From: Cavia porcellus
Lineage: Eukaryota > Chordata > Mammalia > Rodentia > Caviidae
Length of the DNA stretch: 64,000 nt
NCBI RefSeq assembly: GCF_034190915.1
Contig: NW_026947502.1
Coordinates: forward strand, 37,788,785 to 37,852,784
Direction of reading: 5' to 3'
Under the pieces are notes generated by a model, which saw only the letters and a program-made list of their open reading frames with translations, had not been told where the DNA came from and made no database searches. Below are positions 11,040-19,864 of this stretch, piece by piece. A program made the translations under genes and the position numbers. Each line of letters begins with the position of its first letter. Position 1 is the stretch's first letter.

Positions 11040-11515
11040 TCTTTGTTAATTTTCTTTCATTGCTGTGACAAGATACCTGACATCCTAAGTTAAGGAAGGA
11101 AAGGCTAAGTTAGCTCACAGTTTGTGAAAGTTTCAGTCCAGAATCAGCTACCTCCAAGGTAGGACGGCATGGTGAGGTGCAACAGTTCAAGGTGGCAGAA
11201 GACAGCAAAAGCAAGAGCCAAAAGGAGGAGGAGAGAGTGGCTTTTCCTCTTATACTGTATGCAACCTACCTACCATTGGATGGGTGTAACTCTTATACTA
11301 TCTTTGTGCTCTCCTCTTGCACAGGCTCATGTTTCCAAAGTGAAGGCCCTGCCTCCCTGCTGAGTTTCTTAGTTAAACTTCCAAACTTCTCAGGTTGGCA
11401 CAATGAACAACGTCCTAGAGTGGTAAGGGCATATATTCTACATCCTAGGATGTAGAACTGCTGAGTTAAGCTTCTAGACTTCTAAGGTTGACACAGTGTA
11501 TCAGTTATTACAGGA
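11040..11515 (-). mobile_element. LTR-like or MER-like repeat remnant
   Basis: TTTCATTGCTGTGACAAGATAC, AGGAAGGAAAGGCTAAG and GCTCACAGTTTGTGAAAG at the left edge match the antisense 3' edge found in several rodent MaLR-like LTRs. The rest is GC-richer than the flanks. The family is uncertain. A perfect 22-bp palindrome lies inside at 11436-11457. Confidence 0.4.
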
Positions 11516-11929
11516 ACCAGTTAAACTTCTCAAGTGAGTGCAGTAATTCATGGATATCTTAGCTTTGGCGGTACATACTGTGTTTCAAGTTACATAAAAT
11601 TTGCATTAAAGCCACCCACTCAGGTCATTTAGGTTATGACTATTTAGGTAATGACTATTTAAAAAGACTGCTGCTACATAAATGGCATATTTATGCTTCT
11701 TTATGATGGTACACTTCTCCTTTATAGAATAACACCTATTCCTGTATATTTTGGCTGTGTGTTTCTTAAGAGTAGTAATCTTCGGAGATGGAGATACATA
11801 GGTAAAGATGAATAACAAGTTAAAAATAAAAATTAAAATGAAAGTTGAAAAAAATGGTAGCTGATTAATGGTAAGTTCTAGAAACATTTTCTTAAGAGGA
11901 AATTTTATGTGAAGAAATAAACCTTTGGC

Positions 11930-12000
11930 TAGTGTAACTCAGTGGTTGACTGTTCACCTAGTATGTTTAAGATCCTGAGACTGATTTCCAATACTTCAGA
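11930..12000 (+). mobile_element. Degenerate tRNA-derived SINE
   Basis: TAACTCAGTGGTTGACTG-like A-box and ATCCTGAGACTGATTTCCAA-like B-box, ending in an A-rich tract. It looks like an old ID/tRNA-type SINE and not a functional tRNA. Confidence 0.5.
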
Positions 12001-12022
12001 AGAGTAAATAGTAATAATACTA

Positions 12023-12053
12023 ATGGTGGTGGTGGTGGTAGTAGTAGTAGTAG
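12023..12053. repeat. (GGT)n(AGT)n trinucleotide repeat
   Basis: Five GGT followed by five AGT triplets immediately after the SINE. Probably grew from its tail. Confidence 0.85.
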
Positions 12054-12424
12054 TCATAGTAAACTTAAAATAAGTTGCCTTGGGCCAGTTAATATGCATC
12101 AGGGATAATCAGGAGCTTCAGGGAATATCAAATTAATAATGCTATATAAAATTTGCAGCCAACTGAACTGTTTCTTTATTTCTCTGGCAAGTGCTACGAC
12201 CCTCTCACTTTCTGAATTCCAGTTAATCTGAGTGCAGTGATGGTGAACGTATGGCTTGTGTCCTATTTGTTTTTCTTATTAGGCAAAGATGTTCATATAT
12301 GAGTTTTTTTTTTTTTTTTTAAATAAAACCTTAGTATTCAGGCTTAATTGCAGTGTTGGCATTTTGAGTCTTGTATTGCAGTTTGGGCATTTGTCTCTGA
12401 AAGGTTCACCATCACTTTTATTTT

Positions 12425-12535
12425 TCTCTGAAACAGAGTCTCACTATGTAGTTCAAAAAATCCTTGAATGTAGTGATCCTTCTGGCTCAGCCTCCCAAGT
12501 GCTGGCATTATAGACATATACTATCATGTCTGATA
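12425..12535 (-). mobile_element. Partial B1-type SINE, minus strand
   Basis: GAAACAGAGTCTCACTATGTAG, GGCTCAGCCTCCCAAGTGCTGG and CTATCATGTCTGATAAA give the antisense of a 7SL-derived monomer. It abuts the half-L1 at 12541. Confidence 0.75.
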
Positions 12536-12559
12536 AACGTCACTGTTTTATTTATTTTT

Positions 12560-13250
12560 AATTAAAGAAAAGAAAACAGAACAAAGCAATCAGAACAGAA
12601 CAATGTGAGCAACACAGGACTTCAAAACAAGACAACAGGATATCAACAGTGGCTACCATAATATAATGTCTGTTGTTTTCTTTGAAATAGTTGACCATAA
12701 CTTCATACACAATAAGATCAAACACAACAAAATAGTATAAAACCAATCAAAAGAATGAAAGCATAATAGGACTTCAAAACCAGATAACAGGAAATGAACA
12801 ATGTACTGTAATTTCTCATTTTCTTTCAAAAAGTCATCCATACTATCACACATAATAAAATCAAATAAAACACATCAGAAAAGAACCAATCAAAACAAGA
12901 ATAAAAACGTGATAGGACTTCAAAACAAGATGATAGGAAATCAGCAATGGCTACCATAATGTCTCATTTTCTTTAAAATAGCTGTTTATACCATTACACA
13001 TAGTAAAATCAAACAAAACAATAAAACCCATCAAACCAATGAATGAAAGCATTATAAGACTTCAAAGCAATGTAAATAGGAAACCATGACTACCATAAAA
13101 TATCCCATTATATTCAAAATAGCTGCCCTTACTATCTTACCACATAACATCTAACAAAATAAGACAAAACAAAGCCAACCTAACAGAATTGTAAAAACAA
13201 TACAAGAGTTCAAGGCAAGATGATAAGAAATTAACAGTAGTTACCACCTT
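12560..13250 (-). repeat. Tandem 3' UTR units of half-L1 B
   Basis: Five degenerate units with the phrase TTCAAAACAAGA or a variant at 12621, 12773, 12919, 13061 and 13209, giving spacings of 152, 146, 142 and 148 bp. Each unit also has a GGCTACCATAATGTC-like and a CACATAATAAAATCAAAC-like block. Confidence 0.85.
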
Positions 13251-13369
13251 TCCCTCCCAGGTGTTTCCTCCCCTACCACTCTTATGATAACTCTTTTGCT
13301 TTTTGGAATCCCATTAACTCCTTCTGTTTTTTATGCTAGGGTTCACCCATATGAGTTGAAACTATTTCA

Positions 13370-13690
13370 CCCGCGACATGATCTCCTGTTGCACCCATTT
13401 ACTTACAAGAGCCTTTAGATAATTCTACCTTATAGCTGGGCAGCTTTTTATTGTATGAAAATACCATATCTTTATTAACCATTCTGCAGTTGATGGGCAA
13501 TTTACCCTTTCTTTTTTCTGGTCTCCTGTTGCAAGGAACAATTGTTTGCTGTCTTTTGATTTTCAGTCTATGAATTTCCTTTCCAGTTAAATGTGTTTCT
13601 TGTATACAGTATAGCGATAGATCTTGTTTCTTGATCCACTTTCCCTGTGTTTCTTTTTATTGCTGACCTGAGGCCATCTACATTAATGGT
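13370..13690 (-). pseudogene. ORF2 remnant with large internal deletion
   Basis: On the minus strand, about 56 codons corresponding to the ORF2 start (INVDGL, then KRNTGKVDQE) are followed without a gap by the ORF2 C-terminal segment (NCPSTAEWLIKIWYFHTI, then the P-A-I-R version of YSAIKK). In elements A and F these two parts are roughly 3 kb apart. The join lies near 13520, next to GTTGATGGGCAA on the plus strand. Confidence 0.8.
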
Positions 13691-13787
13691 TACAACCAAC
13701 ATACATTGGTTTGTCTCTGCCCTGCTATCCTCCTGTTGTTAGCCCGCCACTTTTCCCCTTCATTCAATTGCCTGTCCTGTTTGGTGA

Positions 13788-14898
13788 TCATCCTCTGCTG
13801 CTGTTCCTGGAACCATGGTCATCTTTATCTGTCTCTAGAAAATCCTTTAGCATTCTCTGTAGCAATGGTTTTGTGGTCAGGAATTCTTTCAGTTGTTCTT
13901 TGTCATGGAAGTATCTTATTTCTCCATCAGTTTTGAAAGATAGTTTTTCAGGGCACATCAATCTGTGTTGGAAATTTCTTTTCAGAATTTGAAACACTTC
14001 ACTCTAAACTCTTCTTGACTTGATGGTTTGTGTTGACAAGTCTGCTGTGATTCTGATTGGTTTTCCTTTGTAGATGATCTGTCTCTTTTCTGTAACAGCT
14101 CTTAATGTTCTGTTCTTGTGCTGAATTTATTGGGATCTTGATTATCATATGTCTAGGTATAGATTTATTTTGGTTATGGCTAGTTGGTCCTATATGCCTT
14201 ACTTATCTGCATGTCAGATCCTTTTCCCTTGTTTGGAAAGTTTTCTGCTATTACTTCTGTAAATAGCCTTTTCATGTCATTTGTATTGACCCCTGCTTCT
14301 TCACTAATACCTATCACTCTTAAATTATGCTTGTTTGCGTCATTTTGCAGCCATTATTTCCTGATTCCTTGTTATTTTTTTTTAAGAGATCTTTCCTTTC
14401 ACAATCGCTAGCTGCAATCCTATCTTCAAGGTTTGAAAGTCTATCTTCAGTCTCTTTTAAGTGATTTTGCCAGCTTTCGATTGGCTTTTTATTTTCCTGC
14501 ATCTCTCTTTGAATATGTTTCATGCATTGTAATTCTTTTCTACATTCATTCAAGGTTCCCATCATTTTCCTATGCTCCTCTTTATTGTCTATGTCGTCTT
14601 TAGACTTGCTGAGCATTTCTTTCATTATGTTTGTGATTTCTTTTACTTGAGACATTATTTCTGATTTGATTGCTTTTACAATCTCATAAAGCTGTTTCTT
14701 TACTTCAGTTGCTATCGTATCAGAGATTTCAGATGTGTGACTTCTTTTTCTGTATCTCTGACTGTATCTCTCGGACTTGTTCTGTGTGGGCTGTAGGTCT
14801 GAGATTACCTTTGGTCCTTTGTTTTGAGATTCTTCTGGGTTCCTCCCAACAAACTGGTTGTGGGGCCTCAGGCACTTCCTCTGTTGGGTACCCCTCAA
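13788..14898 (-). pseudogene. L1-type ORF1 of half-L1 B, frameshifted
   Basis: ORF1p is the trimeric, RNA-binding chaperone of L1 particles. The 192-codon frame 14898-14320 gives a charged N-terminal part and a long coiled coil (about residues 60-175, with SQVKEITNIMKEMLSKSK and ESWQNHLKETEDRLSNLE). The C-terminal domain is in a separate frame at 13997-13788 (FQILKRNFQHRLMCPEKLS, YFHDKEQLKEFL). The RRM-like centre between them is disrupted by frameshifts. The sequence is homologous to the ORF1 of elements C, D and E. Plus-strand frames at 13706-13992 and 14670-15178 are antisense. Confidence 0.85.
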
Positions 14899-15118
14899 TA
14901 GGTGGGGTGCATGGGCTTACCTGATTGCACATCCCTGCTCCTGCTGGCTGCCCACAGGAAGCAACCTTGGTGGTGGCAGCTGGCAGGCGGACACAGGTCT
15001 GCTGGCTCTCTGTCTGCACTGGCTGCCCACAGGAAGGAGCCTTCTAGTGGCGGCATTCGGCAGGTGGAGATGGGTCTGCAGGCTCTCTCTGCCTGTGCTG
15101 GCTGCCTGCAGGAAGCAT
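14880..15118 (-). repeat. 77-bp tandem units in L1 5' UTR
   Basis: GGCTGCCCACAGGAAG or a close variant recurs at 14946, 15021 and 15100 (spacings 75 and 79 bp) in a GC-rich stretch upstream of ORF1. L1 families often carry promoter monomers here, so a promoter role is plausible but inferred. Confidence 0.75.
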
Positions 15119-15779
15119 CACTATTTTAGATCCTTAAAATATGTCACATTTGTTAGTACAAAGTTTGTTAAACCTTGAAGTCAGTTTTCCTAATAACTAA
15201 GGTCCTAAGATTTTTAGAAGAATTTAACAGTTTAACATATTTAAAAAGGTCTGGCTACAGGTTACTGTTTATAGTTCCTTTTTTCTTCATGTTAATAATA
15301 CTTTTACAGAAGGCTTACACTTTTATTATTAGAAAATGGCTATCTGTTCTAGAACAAAGCATTCTATCTCTCTGAATTTAGTGTGTTCATGTACAAAGTA
15401 AAGGATGTTATTAAGTGGTCTTTATCATCCAGCTCAAAAACAACTGTCTTAACATTTTTGAGAGATAACAGACAGCAAGTTGAAGGACCAGTGGTTGCAT
15501 TAGCATGTAGTTAAAAACAACAGATGCTTTGGAATTACAGTGTAGCTGGAGAATCTCAGGAGAGTTATTTGTTGAGGTTTAAATTTCTAGTCCTTATTAT
15601 TGGGACAGCATTTCCTATCTCTCAGGCTTTTCTCAGAGTAAAATTTGATAGCAAATTTAAAATTGTATATTATAGTACAATTTCATTAATTGATATTTTC
15701 AAATGTTTAAGAGTTTGTTTAGCATGCAGTTCTCTCAGTTGAAAATAAATTAAGGACATAAGAGGCAGAGTTTTGAAAA

Positions 15780-16690
15780 CACTATTTTCCATAATGGGTG
15801 CAGTTATTTATATTCCCACCAACAGTAAATGAAAGTGTGGAAAGCAGCTGAGCTGGAGATCCATGACACATTCGTGGCTAGAGCAAGGCCAGCCCTAAAA
15901 ACACAGAGCATCAGAGGCAAGCCATGTGAGCAAGTTACTGGAACTAAAGCAAAGCCAGTCCAGCAGAGGTCTGGCCTTGGTGTTCCTCCCTGTTAACTAC
16001 AGGATGGATAACTCTGAGAATGTTTCAGTTTCAGTATTCTCAGCAAAACACTGAGATTTTGCACTTTAGGCCCCATCATATGCTTCACTGGGTATAGATA
16101 AAGACACAGACCATGCTGGGTTGTCATTGCCTCTTCATCACAGAAGTCAGGTCCCACTTGATCCCAGCTTTTCCTATGTGTCTGTTTTTCTTAATCTCCT
16201 ATTGCTCCCTCCTCAGGACCTCACTTTATGCATGGGTCATGGCATAAAAGTTCCCATTTCTCCCCATATCCTTATTAGTATTTACTTTTTTGTATTTTTA
16301 AAATAGCCATTCTAACTAGGATAAGATGATATTTCACTGCAGTTTTGTTTGCAAACGTTCCTGCTGGTTATTGATATTAAGCATTTTTTCATATACTTGT
16401 TGGTCTTATCTATTTCTTCTTTTGCAAAATGTCCACCCAGATCATTTGTCCACTTGTTTGCTATAGATTGTTTGCTATTCAGTTGTATATGTTCTTCATG
16501 TATTCTGTATATTAGCCCCTTCTCAGTTGAATAGTTTGCAAACATTTTCTCTCATTGTGTTAATTGCCTTGTAATTCTGGTGTTTTTTTTCTTTGTGTGC
16601 TTAATCTTCTTAGTTTTATATAATCCTGTTTGTCTAGTTTCACCTTCATTGCTTGTGCTTTTGCTGTCTTATTAAAAAACTTATGGCCAT
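15780..16690 (-). mobile_element. Old L1 ORF2 fragment, minus strand, interrupted
   Basis: 15780-15830 (TTTCCATAATGGGTGCAG, ATATTCCCACCAACAGTAAA) continues at 16251-16690 (CCCCATATCCTTATTAG, TAGCCATTCTAACTAGG, CATTTTTTCATATACTTGTT), antisense L1M-type ORF2. The 409-bp insertion between them is a probable solo LTR. Confidence 0.75.
15836..16244. mobile_element. Probable solo LTR inside old L1
   Basis: The block begins TGTGGAAAGC and ends GGTCATGGCA, is more GC-rich than the L1 around it, and is flanked by TGAAAG (15830-15835) and TAAAAG (16245-16250). That looks like a 6-bp target-site duplication with one change. Removing it restores collinear L1 sequence. Six-base duplications are typical of class II (ERVK) insertions. 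The family and strand were not determined. Confidence 0.5.
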
Positions 16691-16704
16691 CCTAATAGAA
16701 CAAC

Positions 16705-17340
16705 CATAGGCTCTAATACTTCCAATCCAGTAGGTATGTATTCAGAGGAGATAAAAATCATGTCAAAGAGATACCTGTGCAGTGCACCCAGGTTTATTGA
16801 AGCACTATTCAAAGTAGCCGTGATACAGAATCAAACGAGACATCCATCAATGGATGAAGGGATAAAAAAGTACCACACATACTTAATGGAATGTTATTCT
16901 TCCATTAAAAAGAATGAAATCCTGTTATTCACAGAAACATGGATAGAACTAGAGGATATAGCCAGGGCACAGAAAGACAAATATTGCATGTTTTTGTGCA
17001 TTTGTAGAAGTTAAAAAAGGTTGATTTTGTATAGAAGTCAAAAGTAAAGTAGAGGTCAGTAGAGCCTGTGAAGGGGATAGAGGATGGAAGATAAAGGGAA
17101 GGTAAATAAGAAGTACCAAAACACAGAGGTAAGAATGTAGTCCTAATATAATATAGCAAATAGGTTAGTTATGTTTTATAACAAATAATTATACATTTCA
17201 AAGTAACTAGGAAAGTTTGAAGATCCATCACATAGAAATGATAAAATTTAAAGAGAAATTTAAATTACCCTATTTGATCATTACACATTGTACTTGTGTA
17301 TTGACTATGTGGTAAATAAGTACAAATATTACTTGTCAAG
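16705..17340 (+). mobile_element. Old L1 3' end, plus strand
   Basis: Resembles the L1 ORF2 C-terminus and 3' UTR. An open frame at 16736-17014 includes YHTYLMECYSSIKKNEILLF, and the 3' UTR part has TTTGATCATTACACATTGTA, a typical L1MA-type ending. It lies head to head with the minus-strand L1 piece on its left. Confidence 0.85.
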
Positions 17341-17399
17341 TTTTTAAAAACTAGATTTATAATTTGCTATTGATAAGTTCCCCTATGTAAAATGGATTA

Positions 17400-18240
17400 G
17401 AATTTTTTTCCTATTTAAGCCCAAACAGACACACCCAAGTGTGTTATACATGCACACTTTGCTCACTTATTCATAGATAGGCAGTTGAGTTTCTTCCATG
17501 TTTTAAGTATTTTGAATAATGCTGCTATGAACCTGAGTATATATTTTTAATTCCCTGCTTAATTATTTTGGGTCTAGATCTAAAAGTAGAATTTCTAGAT
17601 TATCTGGTATTTCTATTTTTAATATTTTTGTGGAACTGACGTACTGATTTTTCACAGTTGCTGTACCATGTTATATCCTAGGAATAGTACACAGATTTCC
17701 AGTTTTTAAACATTATCATTACTGTGTTTTTATTTGAATTTTTGACAATAGCCATCATGGGGGCTGGGGATTTAGCTCAGCAGCATAAGCGCCTGCCTTG
17801 CAAGCAGGCAGTCATGAGTTTGATCCCCGGTACCGATAAAAAAAGGAAAAAGACAAAAAAAAAAAAAAAAAAAAAAAAAAGAGAGACAATAGCCATCATA
17901 ATGAATGTGAGGTAGCAACTCACTGTAGTTCTAATTTTCATTTTTCTAATAATTAGTGATGTTGAATATTTCTTCCTATGTTTATTAACACTTTGAAATA
18001 TCTACCTTGGAGTAATGTTTATTAAAGTTCATTACTCATTTTAAAATCAGATGATTCTTTTCTTTGTTAATGGGTTTTAGGGATATTCTGTATATTCGGT
18101 ATTAGCCCATTTTGAGGATAGTGATTTGCAAATATATTATCCCATTCTTTGGGCTGCATTTGTAGTCTGCACAGGTCTTAAAATTTTTTGTGTAGCCCAG
18201 CTTATCTATTTATACTTTTGTTGTCTGAACCTTTTATTCT
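17400..18240 (-). mobile_element. Old L1 ORF2 fragment, minus strand, carrying an ID SINE
   Basis: Antisense L1 ORF2 (TGAATAATGCTGCTATGAAC, then ATTAGTGATGTTGAATATTTC, then GATTTGCAAATATATTATCCC). It is split by the ID SINE at 17759-17884 and ends at a second ID SINE. Confidence 0.75.
17759..17884 (+). mobile_element. ID-type SINE (tRNA-Ala-like) with long A tail
   Basis: Starts GGGGCTGGGGATTTAGCTCA (A-box), then CTTGCAAGCAGGCAG and a GTTTGATCCCCGGTACC-type B-box, followed by an A-rich tail of over 40 bases. A perfect 15-bp target-site duplication, GACAATAGCCATCAT, lies at 17744-17758 and 17885-17899. The long tail and perfect duplication indicate a recent insertion. It is not a tRNA gene. 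Confidence 0.95.
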
Positions 18241-18353
18241 GTTTTTTTTTTTTTTTTTTGTCTTTTTTGTTTTTATCGGTACCAGGGATAGAACTCACGA
18301 CTGCCTGCTTACAAGGTAGGCGCTTATGCCGCTGAGCTAAATCCCCAGCCCCT
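18241..18353 (-). mobile_element. ID-type SINE, minus strand
   Basis: The plus strand shows the poly(T), then ATCGGTACCAGGGATAGAAC, GCCTGCTTACAAGGTAGGC and TGAGCTAAATCCCCAGCCCC, the mirror of the copy at 17759. ATTCTG lies on both sides (18235-18240 and about 18355-18360), a possible short target-site duplication. Confidence 0.93.
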
Positions 18354-18439
18354 GATTCTGGTTTTGCCAGGGTCCCAGAGTGGATTCTAAACCATGCTTG
18401 AAGCAGGGTTGTCAAGATTTTCACAAGAACTGTTTTGGG

Positions 18440-19477
18440 TTTTCATAAATCAAGTGTATTGGTACATTTAAGTATACATAATGGTCACTTTCATTATAGG
18501 GACTTTTTTTTTTTACCTGTATGACTTAATTCCTCTTTTATTCCCCATTCTCTTACCCTCCCTTCAATTTCTTTTCCTGTTCTCCTTTGCCAAACCTTTG
18601 TTGCTAGTTCTTGCTCTCTTTTCTCTCTTTAGGAAGGGAACTTCCTTCCTTAGCCCCTCCTCCTTCATTAGTTCTACTTCCAAATTGAGTGTTTTCATCC
18701 TATTTTGTAATATCTGGCATACATTCTGATCTTTATTTAAACTTTAAGTTTCTCACACCAGATTGATGTTTACAATGTGATATTTACACATGTGTATTCA
18801 ATTTATTTCACCTAAAAGTGTGGTTTCTAGGTCCATCCATTTATCTATAAATGTCTCTAGTTTATCTTCATTTTTAGATGAGTAATGCTCCATCATATAT
18901 CAGTTGATGGGCATTTGGGCTATTTCCAAGATTTAGTTATTACAAACTGTACTGCTATAAACATGGGTGTGCATGTATTTCTGTGGTATGATATTTTTAT
19001 GTCTTTTTGGAAGATACCAAGAAGGAGAATAGCTTGGCCAAATGGAACCTTTAGTTTTAGTTTTTTGAGAAATCTCCACAGTGATTGCACCAATTTACAT
19101 TCCCACCAATAGTGGAAAAAGGTTCCTCTTTCTTGACATACTGCCAACATTTGTTGTTTGTTAATTTCTTGGTGATAGCCATTCATTTTGTAATGAGATG
19201 AAATCTCAGGATTGTTTTTGTCTTTCTCGAATGACCAGTGATGATGACCATTTCTTAAATATATTTCTTTGCCATTTCTACTTCTTCATCTGAGCAATAT
19301 TTGTTTATTTCAGATGTCCATTTTTTGACTGGATCTTTAATTTTGGGAAGTTTTGATTATTTTAAGTTCTTTATATGTTTTAGGTATTAGTCCCTACTCT
19401 GAGGAACAGGTAGCAAGAATTTTTTTCCCACTCCATTGGTAGTTTGTTTTGCTTGCCCAAAGCTTTTTAATTAGGCC
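18440..19477 (-). mobile_element. Middle-aged L1 3' part, minus strand
   Basis: Antisense ORF2 C-terminal sequence and 3' UTR. The minus-strand frame 19186-18920 contains VCQERGTFFHYWWECKLVQS and SLWRFLKKLKLKVPFG, the conserved cysteine-region-to-C-terminal stretch of L1 ORF2. It is diverged from A and F, so it is a different, older subfamily. Confidence 0.85.
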
Positions 19478-19484
19478 TGTGGAG

Positions 19485-19740
19485 AAGCAGCATTCCATGG
19501 CAAAAACAGATTGCAAAACTATTCCCCTCATGACTGGGACCTGGGAAGTAAGAAGTGGGAAATGTAGAATTCTGTGATCCCTTTCAAAGACACATGCCTA
19601 ATGACATCAAACTTCCCACTAAACCCCAGTTTTTAGAACTCCACCCCTCCCCCATTGTGTGAAACAGGAACTAAGATTTTAACAGCTGAGCCCTTGAAGA
19701 ACATTCCAGATACAAACTACAGCACGAATTTATTTAGATA
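19485..19740. mobile_element. LTR-like remnant between L1s
   Basis: GC-richer block with AATGACATCAAACTTCCCAC, CCACCCCTCCCCCATTGTG and AACAGCTGAGCCCTTGAAG, resembling the antisense U3 of MaLR-like LTRs. Assignment is weak. Confidence 0.35.
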
Positions 19741-19864
19741 CTTTTGAAATATGAAAATTTAGAAAGAAATTCTTTAATTTTAGCAAGTAAATCATGTAAA
19801 TCATGATTTTTTTATAACTGGAATTTTATTTTTGATTATTCAGTAGAGTGGCAAAATCTTGGAA

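Larger units (their letters stand above)
12541..15118 (-). mobile_element. Half-L1 (HAL1-like) element B
   Basis: A minus-strand element of about 2.6 kb. In order from its 5' end (right) it has a GC-rich 5' UTR with 77-bp tandem units (15118-14880), ORF1 (about 14900-13790), a short N-terminal piece of the ORF2 endonuclease (13690-13522) joined directly to the ORF2 C-terminal end (13520-13370), a tandem-unit 3' UTR (13250-12560) and an A-rich tail. Endonuclease core, RT and most of the C-terminal region are missing. Possible target-site duplication: TCACTGTTTTA near 12540 and TCACTATTTTA near 15118 (one mismatch). The shared junction with elements C and D argues for a propagating deleted family. 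Confidence 0.85.

Noticed and set aside
12560..13250. CRISPR-like or satellite array
   Set aside because: Units are long, degenerate and contiguous, lie within an L1 3' UTR, and show no spacer/repeat alternation.
14670..15178. Overlapping plus-strand frames of 75-106 codons with membrane-like stretches
   Set aside because: Antisense of the half-L1 B 5' UTR repeats and ORF1. The repetition comes from the 77-bp DNA units.
17759..17830. tRNA gene candidate (A-box and B-box present)
   Set aside because: It is an ID SINE: flanked by a target-site duplication, with an A tail and without a proper cloverleaf 3' end.
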